Shown: positions 61,402 to 64,000 of the stretch, in pieces
Layout of the letters: each line of letters opens with the position of its first letter
Position numbering within the stretch: the stretch's first letter is position 1
Assembly: GCA_937949615.1 (NCBI GenBank)
Contig: CALEDQ010000031.1
Coordinates: 62,001-126,000 of the forward strand
Direction of reading: 5' to 3'
Length of the DNA stretch: 64,000 bases
From: an uncultured bacterium
GTDB taxonomy: Bacteria; Muiribacteriota; Ozemobacteria; Ozemobacterales; Ozemobacteraceae
Notes under the pieces: generated by a model
Databases searched by the model: none
What the model was told of the DNA's origin: nothing
What the model saw: only the letters and a program-made list of their open reading frames with translations
Made by a program: the position numbers and the translations under genes

Positions 61402-63276
61402 TCAGGCCATTGACAGCAGCAGGGCTGAGACGCCGTAATAGATCAACAGGGCGAAGATATCGTTCGATGAGGTTACGAAAGGCCCTGAGGCAACGGCCGG
61501 GTCGATTTTGAAGCGGTCGAAGATAATCGGTACGATGGCGCCGAAAAGGGCCGCGAAGGTCATGGCGCCCATCATTGCCAGTCCGACTGTCAGTGCCAGA
61601 TAAATCGCTGAGAATGTTTTGTGTACAGTTTCTCCGCTGGTTATAAGATATTCAGCCCAGATGCCGACCACCAGACCGCAGGCAAGGCCCATCATTGCCC
61701 CGGCGGCAATTTCGCGCAGGAGGCGTTTGAGAAGATCGGCGCTTGTGAAGGTATTGAGAGCCAGACCACGAATTACCAGCGTCGATGATTGAATGCCGGT
61801 GTTGCCGCCCATTGCCATGACGACCGGCACAAAAAATACCAGAGCCATAACCTCTTTGAATTCATTCATGAAAAATTTCATGATCGTGCTGCTGACAAAG
61901 CCGGTGGCGAGCGTTATGAGCAGCCATGGCAGGCGGGCGCGGCAGGCCTGCAGCGGTGAACTGTAGGTCAATTCTTCGTCTGAAGTACCGGCCAGCTTGA
62001 AGATGTCTTCGGTGGCTTCTTCTTCAATAACATCCATGACGTCATCGACGGTAACCACACCCAGAATCTGCTGTTGATCATTGACAACCGGAATCGCCAT
62101 ATAATCGTATTTGTTGAGAATGGTTGCAACTTCTTCCTGCGGCGTTTCAGGCCTGACTGATACGATGTCGTTGTCCATGATCTCTGAAACCGGCATCGAG
62201 GGATTGGCTGACAACAGGTCGCGTATCGAAACAACGCCTTTGAGGCGGTCGTTGTTGTCGAGAACATACATGTAATAGATGATTTCAATATCAGCCGCGA
62301 CCAGCCGCATGTGGGAAAAAGCGTTCGCGACCGTGAAGTCTTCATAGATCGCTGCATATTCGGTGGTCATGATACCACCGGCGGTGTATTCGTCGTGTTC
62401 GAGCAGCTTTCTTACGTCGCTGGCCTCGTCGAGATCCATGTGATCGAGAATCTCGCGGGCGCGGTCCTGGTCCATGTCCTGCAGAAGGTCGGCCGCTTCA
62501 TCGGGGTCCATTTCTTCGATGATTTCAGAAGCGGTTTCGGTATCGAGCTGTTCGATAATCTGCAGCTGAGTTTCTGAGTCTGCTTCGGCGATTGTTTCGG
62601 CGGCCACGTCTTCATCGAGGGTTTCGATGATCGAGATACGCTCAGAATCTTCGAGTTCTTCGAGAATTTCGGCGATGTCGGCCGGATGCAGGTTCTGAAA
62701 GTTGTCAGAAGTGACCTCGGTTGTCAGAGCCGAAAAATGATCGTTAAAACCGATGATTTTGTCCCAGGCGATAGTGTCTGGCTGCAGAACATAGCCAAGC
62801 CGGTTCAGCAGCGGGCCGACCCATTTTTCAAGGCCGAGTCGGCGCATAGCGCCTCTAAGGCTGATATCGATGCCGCTGACCCAGATTTCGCCGGTTTCAT
62901 CGGTAACTACCTCGAGGTCATTGACCTGAACGGTGCGCACGTTGACCGTGTCAATAACCGATTTGTCCCAGAGTTCGCTGGCGACCGGCTGTTCAGGTTT
63001 TGCGACATAGGCCGGCAAATCGTGTGGCGAAGTCGACAGAACGAATTTTTCTGGCGAAAAACTGCTGAAGCAGCTTTTCGCAGCGATTTTTTCAGAAGCT
63101 GAATTGAAGTCGAAAACAATCGCCTGGTCAAAGCATGGCCAGTTGTTACGCAGCGAAAGGGTAAAATCGACTATTCTGCCAGACTGCCGGCCAGACTCAC
63201 TGTATACCGGGGCGCCTATCAGCCCGGCCAGAAAGTAGCCACTGGTCTGAGGGATTTTGGCAGTGTTCCCGTTCAT
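61402..63276 (-). CDS. mgtE: Mg2+ transporter MgtE with N-terminal PRC-like domain
   Basis: The 624-residue inner-membrane channel passes Mg2+ inward and is gated by its cytosolic domains. A PRC-barrel-like N-terminal part (about 12-180, two copies by pattern) precedes the MgtE_N helical domain (about 195-300) with LHPADIAEILEEL repeats. A CBS pair follows (about 303-430), and five membrane helices fill 445-624, including GGNTGIQSSTL and the conserved Asp in the last helices. The PRC part is not found in the Thermus MgtE but occurs in some relatives. The ATG at 63276 has only a weak AGGAT ribosome site, and a stronger AAGGAGG-ATG pair 22 bases upstream opens a different frame (separate entry). 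It is transcribed toward the terminator at 61339. Confidence 0.92.
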   Translation of the reverse strand: MNGNTAKIPQTSGYFLAGLIGAPVYSESGRQSGRIVDFTLSLRNNWPCFDQAIVFDFNSASEKIAAKSCFSSFSPEKFVLSTSPHDLPAYVAKPEQPVASELWDKSVIDTVNVRTVQVNDLEVVTDETGEIWVSGIDISLRGAMRRLGLEKWVGPLLNRLGYVLQPDTIAWDKIIGFNDHFSALTTEVTSDNFQNLHPADIAEILEELEDSERISIIETLDEDVAAETIAEADSETQLQIIEQLDTETASEIIEEMDPDEAADLLQDMDQDRAREILDHMDLDEASDVRKLLEHDEYTAGGIMTTEYAAIYEDFTVANAFSHMRLVAADIEIIYYMYVLDNNDRLKGVVSIRDLLSANPSMPVSEIMDNDIVSVRPETPQEEVATILNKYDYMAIPVVNDQQQILGVVTVDDVMDVIEEEATEDIFKLAGTSDEELTYSSPLQACRARLPWLLITLATGFVSSTIMKFFMNEFKEVMALVFFVPVVMAMGGNTGIQSSTLVIRGLALNTFTSADLLKRLLREIAAGAMMGLACGLVVGIWAEYLITSGETVHKTFSAIYLALTVGLAMMGAMTFAALFGAIVPIIFDRFKIDPAVASGPFVTSSNDIFALLIYYGVSALLLSMA

Positions 63277-63298
63277 GATCGTCAGAATCCTGGTTCAT
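63197..63298 (-). CDS. Leader ORF overlapping the mgtE start
   Basis: A 33-codon ORF starts at an ATG 22 bases upstream of the mgtE ATG, with a near-perfect AAGGAGG ribosome site at 8-base spacing, and runs in the +1 frame relative to mgtE. Its TGA lies within the mgtE coding region. The peptide begins MNQDSDDHERE and is acidic. It could be a regulatory leader peptide whose translation sets mgtE output, or a sign of a frameshift or sequence error at the real mgtE N-terminus. Confidence 0.4.
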   Translation of the reverse strand: MNQDSDDHEREHCQNPSDQWLLSGRADRRPGIQ

Positions 63299-63403
63299 GA
63301 TTGGCGCCTCCTTTTTAATTTTTTAGGTGCCTGCATGATACTCTTGAACAGCCGGTTTTGCCACCTTTTTCTGCAAAAAAGCTGCAACCTTTGTTCATGC
63401 GGG

Positions 63404-63432
63404 TTGACCTGTTCGATATTACGGGCTAGACT
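63404..63432 (+). promoter_or_regulatory. Promoter of the PLP-enzyme gene
   Basis: TTGACC (63404-63409), a 17-base spacer and TAGACT (63427-63432) stand 34 bases before the ATG at 63467. The GGAGG ribosome site lies between. The elements and spacing are close to the consensus. Confidence 0.62.
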
Positions 63433-63466
63433 GATTTTAATACAGACAGAAATTTGGAGGTAAGGA

Positions 63467-64000
63467 ATGGCACAGCATTCATGGTTTGCCGGATGGGTTG
63501 AGCGCAAGGAAAAATACGCCCGGACGGGTGAAAAGTTCATGTCAGCGGACCGTTTTGCGTCGACAGGCGTGGGTATCGGTCTGCCAAACATTGTGCAGAA
63601 ATCGACTTTCAGTTTTCGCAATGTAAAAGATGGCGCCGACAGGTTTCTGGGTGTTTCGAAAAGCGGCGAAAAGCCGTTTGCCCGCATTTACACCCGCCTC
63701 GGCAATCCGACGACCGAATATCTCGAAAAAGCCCTGTTTATGCTCGACTGCCAGCATATTATCGATGCGGCTCTGGCTGCTGATGAACGCCGGCCGACGA
63801 TTGCTTCACTCGTCTGTTCGTCTGGCATGGCCGCGATTTCATGCACTACCATGGCACTGGTGCGCAGCGGCGACGAAATTGTCTGCGGCAGCGTCTACGG
63901 TTGCACCGACAGTTTTTTCCGCACTCTCGAAAAATTCAACATCAAAACCCATTTTGTCGATACCACGCGCACTGAAGAAGTAAAGAAGACTATCGAGCAG
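63467..64000 (+). CDS. Cys/Met-metabolism PLP enzyme, 5' part only
   Basis: The first 178 residues are in the window; the gene runs past the end. The chain has the trans-sulfuration family start, with IYTRLGNPTTEYLEKAL (typical YxRxxNPT) and CSSGMAAISCTTMALVRSGD. DEIVCGSVYGCTDSFF precedes the PLP region, which lies beyond the edge. Family members include methionine gamma-lyase, cystathionine synthases/lyases and O-acetylhomoserine sulfhydrylase; the present part does not decide. An AATTTGGAGG ribosome site stands before the ATG, and the promoter is at 63404. Confidence 0.85.
   Translation, partial: MAQHSWFAGWVERKEKYARTGEKFMSADRFASTGVGIGLPNIVQKSTFSFRNVKDGADRFLGVSKSGEKPFARIYTRLGNPTTEYLEKALFMLDCQHIIDAALAADERRPTIASLVCSSGMAAISCTTMALVRSGDEIVCGSVYGCTDSFFRTLEKFNIKTHFVDTTRTEEVKKTIEQ

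Overview
The window comes from a flagellated, diderm (Gram-negative type) bacterium. Evidence includes a LptF/LptG-type lipopolysaccharide permease, lipoproteins, a PorV/PorQ-like outer-membrane barrel, a PilB/GspE-type pilus ATPase, flagellar cap and chaperone genes, and a complete pseudaminic acid pathway. No rRNA, tRNA, CRISPR array, insertion sequence or phage gene was seen. The lineage cannot be named from sequence alone. Giant Ig-repeat proteins with FlgD-like tails, a spiro-SPASM-like radical SAM protein and Maf glycosyltransferases would fit a candidate phylum such as Riflebacteria or a spirochaete relative, and this is inference.

Region 1 (1-28,000, minus strand) is read from right to left. 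It starts with giant protein A (4226 aa) and a TPR-like lipoprotein, then a terminator. Giant protein B (3304 aa) and a second, paralogous lipoprotein follow, then another terminator. The block ends with a PorV/PorQ-like barrel protein, a STAS-domain protein, shikimate dehydrogenase and the 5' part of a pilB-type ATPase gene. The giant plus lipoprotein pair is a duplicated two-gene module. Both giants are secreted and end in a FlgD/type-IX-like Ig tail, and giant A carries a four-fold expansion of a ~340-residue block that is single in B.

Region 2 (28,100-38,400, plus strand) starts with a DUF2877/AllH-like gene. A flagellar operon follows: flaG, an unusually long fliD, an unknown 203-aa gene, a Maf glycosyltransferase, fliS and a 61-aa protein. 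A spiro-SPASM-like radical SAM protein and a pterin carbinolamine dehydratase follow.

Region 3 (38,430-42,840, minus strand) has a secreted Cys/Lys-rich repeat protein. It also has an envelope operon of an LptF/G permease, a nucleotidase-like protein that seems to lack metal ligands, and an LmeA/DUF2993-like protein.

Region 4 (42,940-53,350, plus strand) is a glycan operon with many overlapping genes: ugd, a sugar nucleotidyltransferase, then pseB, pseC, pseF-like, pseG, pseI and pseH-like. A second Maf paralogue follows behind its own promoter. All six steps to CMP-pseudaminic acid are present, and the Maf proteins are the expected transferases to flagellin.

Region 5 (53,400-64,000) holds a ferredoxin with hutH and hutI (histidine degradation, no hutU in view) and a polyferredoxin-TPR membrane protein. 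A formyltransferase-like plus PIG-L deacetylase pair follows, with an unknown secreted protein. The window ends with a PRC/CBS-containing MgtE Mg2+ transporter that has an out-of-frame leader ORF, and the start of a Cys/Met-metabolism PLP enzyme.

The points most worth a second look are the duplicated giant/lipoprotein module and its FliA-like promoters, the Cys-rich repeat protein, the acidic leader ORF at mgtE, the possible leaderless promoters, and the deacetylase/formyltransferase pair that could further modify an amino sugar.
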